This document shows positions 1-4,912 of a DNA stretch of 5,100 nt, piece after piece. The stretch lies in assembly GCA_030146405.1 (NCBI GenBank), contig JASLBS010000111.1:1-5100 (forward strand), written 5' to 3'. Origin of the DNA: Arthrobacter sp. GTDB taxonomy: Bacteria > Actinomycetota > Actinomycetes > Actinomycetales > Micrococcaceae. Positions within the stretch are counted from its first letter, which is position 1, and each line of letters begins with the position of its first letter. Both the position numbers and the translations under genes were made by a program. A model generated the notes under the pieces. That model was not told where the DNA came from. It saw only the letters and a list, made by a program, of their open reading frames with translations, and made no database searches.

Positions 1-357
1 TACGGAGCCATCGATGACATCGAGCTCGCCCTCAAGGGCATGCTCAAGCCGGAGTACGAGGAGGTGCAGCTCGGTACCGCAGAGGTCCGCGAGGTGTTCC
101 GTTCCTCCACGTTCGGCAACATCGCCGGTTCGATCGTCCGCTCGGGCATCATCCGACGGAACTCGAGGGCTCGTGTCACGCGTGACGGCAAGGTCATCGG
201 TGACAACCTCTCGGTCGACTCGCTGAAGCGCTTCAAGGACGACGCCACCGAGGTCCGCACGGACTTCGAGTGCGGTATCGGCCTCGGCTCGTTCAACGAC
301 GTCAAGGAAGGCGACACCATCGAGACCTTCGAGATGCGGGAGAAGCCCCGCGTCTAG
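1..357 (+). CDS. infB: Translation initiation factor IF-2, C-terminal end (partial)
   Basis: The frame is open from the window edge and ends at TAG 355-357, giving the last 118 residues of IF-2. IF-2 is the cytoplasmic GTPase that brings initiator fMet-tRNA to the 30S subunit and promotes 50S joining. The visible part corresponds to the end of domain III and the C-terminal beta-barrel (C2) that holds the formyl-methionyl acceptor end. I recognise the family blocks LKGMLKPEYEEVQLGTAEVR (residues 11-30), FGNIAGS followed by the G-I-I-R-R segment, the DGKVIG turn, LKRFKDDATEVR, and the near-invariant ECGIGL segment close to the C-terminus. The protein ends in MREKPRV, typical of actinobacterial IF-2. 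The GTPase domain and start lie upstream of the window. No frameshift or unusual residue is seen. A strong hairpin begins 11 nt after the stop, and rbfA follows in the usual order. Confidence 0.97.
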   Translation, partial: YGAIDDIELALKGMLKPEYEEVQLGTAEVREVFRSSTFGNIAGSIVRSGIIRRNSRARVTRDGKVIGDNLSVDSLKRFKDDATEVRTDFECGIGLGSFNDVKEGDTIETFEMREKPRV

Positions 358-368
358 CAGGTAGGTCA

Positions 369-404
369 GCCACAGGCGCTCCGGATTCCCGGAGCGCCTG
401 TGGC
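369..404 (+). terminator. Perfect 16-bp hairpin between infB and rbfA
   Basis: Bases 369-384 and 389-404 are exact reverse complements, making a 16-bp GC-rich stem closed by an ATTC tetraloop. The hairpin begins 11 nt downstream of the infB stop. No T-run follows (the next bases are CGTCGCACCC), so it is not a classical intrinsic terminator. Stem-only terminators of this type are often proposed for high-GC actinobacteria. Because rbfA lies only 66 nt further on the same strand, the hairpin could instead be a partial terminator, an RNA-processing site or a 3'-end stabiliser. The structure is certain as sequence; its function is inferred. Confidence 0.7.
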
Positions 405-470
405 CGTCGCACCCCCGGAACCTCCTGACAGGGGTTCCACACACCATCCGCTTCAGTAGGAGTATCAGCA

Positions 471-908
471 ATGGCAGATCCGGCACGCGCCGCGCGGCTC
501 GCGCAGCGCATCAAAGTCATCGTCGCCGAGGCGCTCCGGCGTCGGGTGAAGGACCCACGGCTCGAAGCCGTGACCATCACGGACGCCCGCGTCACCAATG
601 ACCTCCAGCACGCAACGCTCTACTACACCGTGCTGGGCGACCCCGAGGAGCAGCAGGCCACCCGGATGGCGCTCGAGTCGGCACGCGGGGTGCTGCGCTC
701 CGAGGTGGGCAAGAACATCACCGCCCGGCTGACGCCGACGCTCGAGTTCGTACCCGACGAGGTGCCGGTCAACGCCAGCCACCTCGAGGAGTTGCTCCAG
801 AAGGCCCGCGAGCGCGACGCCGAAGTGGCAGCGATCGCGCAGGGCGCCGATTTCGCGGGCGACGCGGATCCGTACCGCACCTCGGACGACGACGAGGCCG
901 GACGATAG
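471..908 (+). CDS. rbfA: 30S ribosome-binding factor A
   Basis: The product is 145 residues, a usual length for actinobacterial RbfA. RbfA is a cytoplasmic KH-like-fold protein that binds the immature 30S subunit near helix 1 of 16S rRNA and is needed for late 30S maturation and cold adaptation. Family features visible in order are the N-terminal helix with RLAQRIKVIVAEALRR (residues 9-24), KDPRL (27-31), VTITDARVTNDLQHATLYYT (34-53), a helix of the form ALESARGVLRSEVGK (67-81) and the closing strand RLTPTLEF (86-93) leading into VPDEVP. The tail after about residue 125 is acidic and probably disordered (DADPYRTSDDDEAG). The ATG at 471 is supported by GTAGGAG at 456-462, 8 nt upstream. It follows infB, its usual neighbour, separated by 113 nt that hold a strong hairpin. 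A perfect hairpin follows the gene. Confidence 0.96.
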   Translation: MADPARAARLAQRIKVIVAEALRRRVKDPRLEAVTITDARVTNDLQHATLYYTVLGDPEEQQATRMALESARGVLRSEVGKNITARLTPTLEFVPDEVPVNASHLEELLQKARERDAEVAAIAQGADFAGDADPYRTSDDDEAGR

Positions 909-930
909 TCCTCCCCGTCGCCGTACAGTT

Positions 931-970
931 CACCGAGGGCAGCCGATCATCAGGTCGGCTGCCCTCGGTG
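931..970. terminator. Bidirectional hairpin between rbfA and convergent aminotransferase
   Basis: Bases 931-946 and 955-970 are exact reverse complements, a 16-bp stem with an 8-nt loop. It starts 22 nt after the rbfA stop and ends 66 nt before the stop of the convergent - strand gene. On the + strand it is followed by TTCTCGGGG, only a short T-rich stretch. On the - strand it is followed by AACTGTACGG, which has no T-run. The position between two converging genes and the perfect symmetry suggest a terminator for both, again of the type without a long U-tract. The intervening 971-1036 holds nothing else I can identify. Confidence 0.75.
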
Positions 971-1036
971 TTCTCGGGGCCGGCGGCCCGATAGCAGACG
1001 TCCGGGTCCGTCGCTCACGTGGGCGTCCGTTCCGGA

Positions 1037-2218
1037 TCAGCGGTGTCGGGGCGGTGCGGGAAGCCGTGAGAGACCCTCGACGAGCTCGTCGGTCCTCCCG
1101 CAGAGCGCGATGCGCACCCAGCCCTCGCCCATCGCCCCGAACGCCGTGCCGGGAGCGAAGGCCACACCGCGCTCGGAGAGGAAGCGGCGGGACCATCGCC
1201 GGACGTCCCCCTCGGTGGCGTGGGAGAGATCGGCCCACAGGTAGAACGCCCCGCTGGCGTCGAGGTAGCGGATCCCCGCTCCATCGAGGACTGCCGTCGC
1301 CGCATCCCGGTTCGAGCGGTAGTGCTCGAGCGCCGTCGTGACGTAGTCCTGCGGGCCGGTCAGGGCGGCGAGCCCGGCGTACTGTGAGGGAGCCGAGACG
1401 CACGAGACGGTGGCCTCCATGACGTTACTGAGCAGTGTCTCCATACCCGGCGGCGTGATGAGCGCACCGATGCGCAGCCCGGTCAGGCCGTAGGTCTTGG
1501 ACAGTGTCAGGGACGTGATGACGCGTGCCTCCCCCGCTTCGGCCACGGCCTCCGGACCGCCGGCGTCGAAGCGCGCGGGGCTGACGTGCGGCACGTCGTA
1601 GGTGAAGGCTTCGTAACATTCGTCGGACACGATCCAGAGATCGTTCTCGTGCGCGAAGCGGACGAGGTCGCGGGTGAGCCCGTGACCGAACACCGATCCC
1701 AGGGGATTCGACGGCGAATTGAGCATCAGCACCTTCGTCCGTCCGGTCAGCAGCCGCTCCAGGTCCTCGATGCGCGGCTGGAAACCGTGGGCGGGCACCA
1801 GGGGATACGGGACCGGGACCGCGCCGAGCAGACCGACCGTCATGGCGAACGTCGGGTATCCCGGATCGGGGACCAGAACCTCGTCACCCGCGGCGAGCAA
1901 CGTACTGAGCGCCAGATGGAGCCCCTGCTGCGCTCCTGCGACAACGAAGACGCGCGCGGGGTCGTCGTCGACGCCGGAGAGCCGCGCGAACCGCTCCGCG
2001 AAAGCAGCCCTCAGGGGGGCGATGCCCGCATTCGGCGTGTAATTGGTGTCGTCCCTGTCGAGGGCCGCCATCGAGGCCTCGAGGACGTGCCGTGCGACGG
2101 GAAAGGCCGGTTCCCCGATGCTCAGGACGATCGAATCCGGGGTGGCCCATGCCGCCTGGGTGATCTCGCGGATCTGGTTGACCGGCACGTTGGCCACATG
2201 GGCTGGGGCAGAGGGCAT
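1037..2218 (-). CDS. Class I/II PLP-dependent aminotransferase
   Basis: The product is 393 residues, the usual size for fold-type I aminotransferases, which move amino groups between amino acids and 2-oxo acids in the cytoplasm. Visible family features are IGEPAF (34-39, substrate-binding loop), TNYTPNAGIAPLR (58-70), AGAQQG (94-99, phosphate-binding turn), PDPGYPTF (117-124, with the ring-stacking Tyr), NSPSNPLG (167-174), SDECYEAF (198-205, Asp bonding the pyridine nitrogen and Tyr bonding O3') and SLTLSKTYGLTGLRIG (236-251). In the last, Lys241 should form the Schiff base and Arg249 should bind the phosphate. WVRIALCG near the C-terminus holds the probable substrate-carboxylate Arg. Substrate specificity cannot be read from the sequence. 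I chose the ATG at 2216-2218. An upstream in-frame ATG at 2324-2326 would add 36 non-conserved residues and overlap truB. There is no Shine-Dalgarno, but a -10 element lies 7 nt upstream, pointing to a leaderless mRNA. It is antiparallel to all complete neighbours. Confidence 0.93.
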   Translation of the reverse strand: MPSAPAHVANVPVNQIREITQAAWATPDSIVLSIGEPAFPVARHVLEASMAALDRDDTNYTPNAGIAPLRAAFAERFARLSGVDDDPARVFVVAGAQQGLHLALSTLLAAGDEVLVPDPGYPTFAMTVGLLGAVPVPYPLVPAHGFQPRIEDLERLLTGRTKVLMLNSPSNPLGSVFGHGLTRDLVRFAHENDLWIVSDECYEAFTYDVPHVSPARFDAGGPEAVAEAGEARVITSLTLSKTYGLTGLRIGALITPPGMETLLSNVMEATVSCVSAPSQYAGLAALTGPQDYVTTALEHYRSNRDAATAVLDGAGIRYLDASGAFYLWADLSHATEGDVRRWSRRFLSERGVAFAPGTAFGAMGEGWVRIALCGRTDELVEGLSRLPAPPRHR

Positions 2219-2225
2219 ACGGAGG

Positions 2226-2231
2226 ATCGTA
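2226..2231 (-). promoter_or_regulatory. Predicted -10 element, leaderless aminotransferase promoter
   Basis: Read on the - strand, TACGAT (positions 2231 down to 2226) matches the actinobacterial TAnnnT -10 pattern. It is followed by the 7-nt CCTCCGT and then the ATG at 2218. With the usual distance from -10 to transcription start, the first transcribed base would be the A of the ATG. The 7 nt contain no Shine-Dalgarno; CCTCC is rather the complement of one. No convincing -35 hexamer is seen 16-19 nt upstream (CGTCCC or CCGTCC). Confidence 0.55.
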
Positions 2232-2269
2232 TCGCGGGCAGGACGAGGGGGACGGACAGCAGCGGCCCA

Positions 2270-2275
2270 TATACT
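2270..2275 (+). promoter_or_regulatory. Predicted -10 element, leaderless truB promoter
   Basis: TATACT is a strong match to the sigma-70/SigA -10 consensus. It is followed by 7 nt (GGGAGGC) and then the GTG at 2283, so transcription would begin at or next to the start codon. GGGAGG at 2276-2281 resembles a Shine-Dalgarno but ends only 1 nt before the GTG, too close for normal use. No good -35 is visible: the region 16-18 nt upstream is G-rich (around 2246-2253). It faces the aminotransferase -10 across 38 bp, so the two -35 zones largely coincide. Confidence 0.6.
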
Positions 2276-2282
2276 GGGAGGC

Positions 2283-3185
2283 GTGAATTCCGGGCAGGTC
2301 CACTCAGGGCTGATCATCGTGGACAAGCCTCAGGGCTGGACGAGTCATGACGTCGTGGGGCGGCTGAGGAGGCTGGCCGGAACGCGGAAAGTCGGTCACG
2401 CCGGCACCCTCGACCCGATGGCCACCGGGGTGCTCGTGGTCGGCATCAACCGGGCGACCCGGCTGCTGACCTTCATCGTCGGTACGTCGAAGACCTACAC
2501 GGCCACCATCAGGCTCGGGCAGTCCACCCTGACCGACGACGCGGAGGGCGAGGTCACCGGCGGGAGCATCGCCGCCGCGGTCACCGAGGACGACATCCGC
2601 AGCGCCGTCGCAGCGCTGACCGGGGACATCCAGCAGGTCCCCAGCAGCGTCAGCGCCATCAAGGTCAAGGGCGAGCGATCCTACGCGCGGGTACGCTCCG
2701 GCGAGGACGTGACACTTCCCGCACGACCCGTCACCGTCCATCGGTTCGATGTCCACGCGATCCGCCGGGTGAGCAACGGGCGGCTTCAGGACGTCGATGT
2801 GACGGTCTCCTGCAGCTCCGGGACATACATCCGCGCGCTTGCACGGGACCTCGGGGCCGCACTGGGAGTCGGCGGGCACCTCACAGCCCTGCGCAGGACC
2901 CAGGTGGGCCCGTACTCGATCGACCAGGCGCGCACCCTGGACGAACTCGCGGTGGACCTCGACGTCCTCTCCCTCGACGACGCCGGAAGGGCACTGTTCC
3001 CGGTGAGGGAACTCAGCGACACCGAGACCGCGGACGTCTCGCACGGTCGCCGGATAGAGCCGGACAACCGTGATGATGCACCCGTCGCCGCCTTCGCGCC
3101 GGACGGCACCCTCGTGGCTCTGCTCGAGAACCGTGGCGGCGCAGCACGGACCGTCCTGGTCTTCGCCCCCGGGGGGAAGGAGTAG
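2283..3185 (+). CDS. truB: tRNA pseudouridine(55) synthase TruB
   Basis: The product is 300 residues and the start is GTG. TruB converts U55 in the T-loop of nearly all elongator tRNAs to pseudouridine in the cytoplasm. The N-terminal block LIIVDKPQGWTSHDVV (10-25) and the catalytic motif GHAGTLDPMATGVLV (38-52), with Asp44 as the predicted nucleophile, are unmistakable. Further family blocks are KTYTATIRLGQSTLTDDAEG near residues 75-95, QVPSSVSAIKVKGERSYARVR with the conserved Tyr (about 118-138), PARPVTV, and CSSGTYIRALARDLG followed by GGHLTALRRTQVGPY. The remaining C-terminal part fits the smaller actinobacterial TruB C-terminal domain. The GTG at 2283 places the conserved SGLIIVDKP seven residues in, as in relatives; upstream in-frame codons overlap the aminotransferase and are not conserved-looking. 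A -10 TATACT lies 7 nt before the GTG. The membrane-protein gene at 3188 begins 2 nt after the stop, so co-transcription is likely. Confidence 0.96.
   Translation: MNSGQVHSGLIIVDKPQGWTSHDVVGRLRRLAGTRKVGHAGTLDPMATGVLVVGINRATRLLTFIVGTSKTYTATIRLGQSTLTDDAEGEVTGGSIAAAVTEDDIRSAVAALTGDIQQVPSSVSAIKVKGERSYARVRSGEDVTLPARPVTVHRFDVHAIRRVSNGRLQDVDVTVSCSSGTYIRALARDLGAALGVGGHLTALRRTQVGPYSIDQARTLDELAVDLDVLSLDDAGRALFPVRELSDTETADVSHGRRIEPDNRDDAPVAAFAPDGTLVALLENRGGAARTVLVFAPGGKE
3161..3179 (+). promoter_or_regulatory. Possible hairpin masking the ribosome binding site of the 3188 gene
   Basis: CTTC (3161-3164) can pair with GAAG (3176-3179). The C-run 3166-3168 can pair with G 3173-3175, with G3165 bulged and a CCGG loop; nested pairing up to 5 C-G pairs is possible but would leave no loop. 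The right arm takes in the first part of the Shine-Dalgarno AAGGAG (3177-3182) of the next gene. The hairpin lies inside the last codons of truB, so ribosomes finishing truB would open it. This would make translation of the next gene depend on truB translation. It is a structural inference from a short, very GC-rich stem. Confidence 0.3.
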
Positions 3186-3187
3186 CG

Positions 3188-3556
3188 ATGGATCCGTTCT
3201 TCCTCATCGGGACGCTCGTGTGTGCCGTGTCCGCCCTCCTCTGCATCGGGGCCGCCCTGCTGCGCCGCCCACCCGACGACATCACCATCCTCTCCATCGC
3301 GGCCGTGGAACTCTTCCTGCTCGCCTACGCCGTCGGGGCGGTGATCCGCCAACTCACGGGCGAACCGGTGCTCGGGGAGGCCTGGGAGTTCTGGGGTTAC
3401 CTGCTCACGGCGTTGATCGTCCCGGTCGGGGCGTTCTGGTGGGCGATCCTCGAGAAGACACGCTGGAGCAATTTCGTGCTGGCCGCGGCGGGACTGACGA
3501 TCTTCGTCATGCTCTTCCGCATGGAGCAGATCTGGGACGGGGTGGCAGGCCTGTGA
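3188..3556 (+). CDS. Small four-helix integral membrane protein, function unknown
   Basis: The product is 122 residues and nearly all membrane-embedded. Hydrophobic segments are at about residues 4-25, 34-53, 66-88 and 95-110. They are separated by a basic-acidic loop RRPPDD (26-31), a loop TGEPVLGEAWEF (57-68) and EKTRW (89-93). Charged or aromatic residues at the edges, such as Glu41 inside helix 2 and the motif FRMEQIW (110-116) at the end of helix 4, look conserved in what I recall of an actinobacterial hypothetical family. No enzymatic motif is seen. The ATG at 3188 has AAGGAG at 3177-3182, 5 nt upstream, inside the end of truB. It starts 2 nt after the truB stop, and the next gene overlaps its stop in GTGA. 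Translational coupling in a truB-led operon is therefore likely. The role is unknown; a small transporter accessory or membrane-organising subunit is only a guess. Confidence 0.88.
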   Translation: MDPFFLIGTLVCAVSALLCIGAALLRRPPDDITILSIAAVELFLLAYAVGAVIRQLTGEPVLGEAWEFWGYLLTALIVPVGAFWWAILEKTRWSNFVLAAAGLTIFVMLFRMEQIWDGVAGL

Positions 3557-4083
3557 CCACTGCACGTCGCAACGACGGAGCGGGCGCGGAACCGACAGAC
3601 GGACAGGGCCGCACGGGCGGGCGGCATGGCAGCCACGGCGGGGCGGGATCCACCTCCGGTGGCGGACGCACGAGCCGGGCGACCGGCCCCGGTCGGCTGC
3701 TGATCGCGGTCTACGGCGTGTTCGCACTCGCCGCGACGGCACGCGCCGGCTTCCAGATCGCCACGAAGTTCGGCGAGGCCCCGATCGCCTATCTGCTCTC
3801 GGCCGTCGCAGCCGTGGTGTACATCGTGGCGACGGTGTCCCTGGCGCGACCGGGTGCCAGGGCCTACCGTGTGTCCCTGGTGGCGGTGCTCACCGAACTG
3901 GTCGGGGTGGTCGCCGTGGGAGTGCTGAGCATCGTCGACGCCGAGGCCTTCCCGAGTGAGACCGTCTGGTCCGCCTTCGGTCGGGGCTACGGGTTCGTTC
4001 CCCTCCTCCTGCCGATTCTCGGATTGCTCTGGTTGTGGAGGAACCGGCCTGCCGACCCTGCGAGCGGTCGATCCGCCGCGTGA
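3553..4083 (+). CDS. Integral membrane protein with Gly-rich disordered N-terminal tail
   Basis: The product is 176 residues, starting at a GTG whose bases overlap the previous gene's TGA (GTGA, 3553-3556). Residues 1-47 are rich in Gly, Arg, Ser and Thr with almost no hydrophobics, and are probably disordered and cytoplasmic. Hydrophobic helices follow at about 48-63, 77-97, 106-127 and 147-162. They are joined by an amphipathic ARAGFQIATKFGEAP linker (63-77), RPGARAYR (99-106) and a loop with FPSETVWSAFGRGYGF (133-148). The RAGFQIATKF and FGRGYGFVP segments look like the conserved signature of a hypothetical protein family I associate with Micrococcales; I cannot name its function. There is no good Shine-Dalgarno (GGCAGG ends 2 nt before the GTG), consistent with coupling to the upstream gene. 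The hydrophobic part could be translated from a later start, but no ATG or GTG between the tail and helix 1 is better placed. Confidence 0.85.
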   Translation: MTTARRNDGAGAEPTDGQGRTGGRHGSHGGAGSTSGGGRTSRATGPGRLLIAVYGVFALAATARAGFQIATKFGEAPIAYLLSAVAAVVYIVATVSLARPGARAYRVSLVAVLTELVGVVAVGVLSIVDAEAFPSETVWSAFGRGYGFVPLLLPILGLLWLWRNRPADPASGRSAA

Positions 4084-4098
4084 TCCACGCCTCGTCCG

Positions 4099-4144
4099 GC
4101 CCGGCGGGGTGCTGCAGGCACCGGGGAAATCGGTCCCCCCGGGC
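4099..4144 (+). terminator. Possible branched stem-loop after the 3553 gene
   Basis: This lies in the 118-nt gap between the 3553 and 4202 genes. GCCCGG (4099-4104) pairs with CCGGGC (4139-4144). Inside it are two abutting hairpins, GGTGC/GCACC (4108-4112 with 4118-4122) and GGGGA/TCCCC (4123-4127 with 4134-4138), forming a three-way junction. No T-run follows. It may end or attenuate transcription before the DUF4345 gene. In DNA this GC-rich such pairings arise easily by chance, so this is a weak call. The rest of the gap (4145-4190) shows no hexamer fitting TAnnnT. Confidence 0.3.
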
Positions 4145-4190
4145 ACCGCGCACCGTGAGAGTATGACGCTAGATCACCTATCCAGCCGCC

Positions 4191-4195
4191 AGGAG
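4191..4195 (+). promoter_or_regulatory. Ribosome binding site fixing the start at 4202
   Basis: AGGAG at 4191-4195 lies 6 nt before the ATG at 4202-4204. It decides this start over the in-frame upstream ATG at 4163-4165, which would add 13 residues and has no such site. Confidence 0.8.
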
Positions 4196-4201
4196 CACCA
4201 C

Positions 4202-4912
4202 ATGACCAGCAACAGCCCCGAACCCGACAACTCCTTCCCGGCGAAAGCCGACCGGTCTTCGGCCTCCGATCCATCCCGACCAGGTGCGGGGCCTGAAGCG
4301 CCTCGCGACCTGGCAGGAGCCGGGACCACGCCCGGCGTGTCCTCCCGTGACACCGGGCGGGCGGCATCGCGCCCGGTGGGAACCACCGCCGGAGAACCTG
4401 CGTCCGGAGGCAGCAAGGGTTCTCCCGCCACGGCCAAGGGCACGACCACCGGCAAGGCCAAGGGCAGGAAGCCAGGGAAGTCCGCGACCTCGGGCGGCGA
4501 CTGGAACGTGTTCCGCACCGTCGTGGTCCTGGTCGGTATCGTCATCGCCGGTTTCGGGGCCTACTACCTCATCCTCGGTACGGCGGGACTGCCGGACACC
4601 GAGGCGAACCCGGCAAATCCGACGCTGGAGAGCCAGTTCCGGTTCTTCTCCGCGATGATGGTGGGCGTCGGGGCGGCCTTCATCACCATTGCGATCAAGT
4701 TCCAGTGGGCGAACATGCTCTGGCTGGTCTGTCTCATGGTCTTCGTCGGCGGTATCGGGCGAGTGCTGTCCTGGGCCTTCTCCGGGACGCCCAACTACAT
4801 CATGATCGTCCTCATGGTCATCGAGCTGGCCTTCCCGCCGGCCCTGCTCGTGTGGCACAAGTACATCGCCAAGACGAGCGAGATGCGACAGGAGTTCGCC
4901 CAGCGCGACTAG
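4202..4912 (+). CDS. DUF4345-type membrane protein with long disordered N-terminus
   Basis: The product is 236 residues. Residues 1-100 are low complexity. The first 70 are mixed and mildly acidic (Pro, Ser, Gly, Asp), while residues 71-93 are strongly basic with K, R, G and T only mixed with small residues (TTTGKAKGRKPGK) and no acidic residue. The remainder is a four-helix domain with hydrophobic segments at about 104-127, 149-165, 169-190 and 198-217. The loop before helix 2 contains TLESQFRFFSAMM (141-153), and GGIGRVLSW (183-191) closes helix 3. Those two blocks and the helix pattern are what I associate with the DUF4345 family, whose function is unknown. The C-terminus is a short charged cytoplasmic tail. 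The Lys-rich patch just before helix 1 predicts a cytoplasmic N-terminus by the positive-inside rule. It has its own Shine-Dalgarno and a 118-nt leader, so it may be separately transcribed. Its stop shares CTAG with the stop of a convergent frame on the other strand. Confidence 0.85.
   Translation: MTSNSPEPDNSFPAKADRSSASDPSRPGAGPEAPRDLAGAGTTPGVSSRDTGRAASRPVGTTAGEPASGGSKGSPATAKGTTTGKAKGRKPGKSATSGGDWNVFRTVVVLVGIVIAGFGAYYLILGTAGLPDTEANPANPTLESQFRFFSAMMVGVGAAFITIAIKFQWANMLWLVCLMVFVGGIGRVLSWAFSGTPNYIMIVLMVIELAFPPALLVWHKYIAKTSEMRQEFAQRD

Noticed and set aside
425..453. Possible rbfA promoter with CTGACA at 425-430
   Set aside because: The -35 match is good, but no TAnnnT-like -10 lies 16-18 nt downstream (bases there read CCGCTT or near).
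990..1036. Repeated GTCCG words between the hairpin and the aminotransferase stop
   Set aside because: They are short, irregularly spaced and expected in GC-rich DNA.
2043..2282. N-terminal extension of truB by 80 codons
   Set aside because: The added part is antisense to the aminotransferase coding region and unlike any TruB N-terminus. Conserved TruB sequence begins just after the GTG at 2283.
2219..2326. N-terminal extension of the aminotransferase to ATG 2324-2326
   Set aside because: It would overlap the truB start by 44 bp, adds 36 residues with no family resemblance, and would place the predicted -10 elements inside coding sequence.
1586..2350. Long + strand open frame (254 codons) antisense to the aminotransferase
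   Set aside because: It lies opposite a clearly recognised PLP enzyme. Its product is rich in Arg, Gly and Asp without any family motif, as expected for the shadow of a high-GC gene.
2304..3044. - strand open frame (246 codons) antisense to truB
   Set aside because: truB is unmistakable on the + strand. The antisense product has no recognisable domain and reflects GC bias.
3397..4146. Long - strand open frames opposite the membrane-protein genes
   Set aside because: They are Arg/Gly/Pro-rich shadows without motifs. The + strand frames have good start signals, coupling and coherent hydrophobic segments.
4155..4177. GTGA...TCAC half-sites around 4155-4177 as an operator before the DUF4345 gene
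   Set aside because: Only the outer four bases are symmetric and the inner bases do not match, so this is likely chance. TATGAC and TAGATC nearby also miss the final T expected of a -10.
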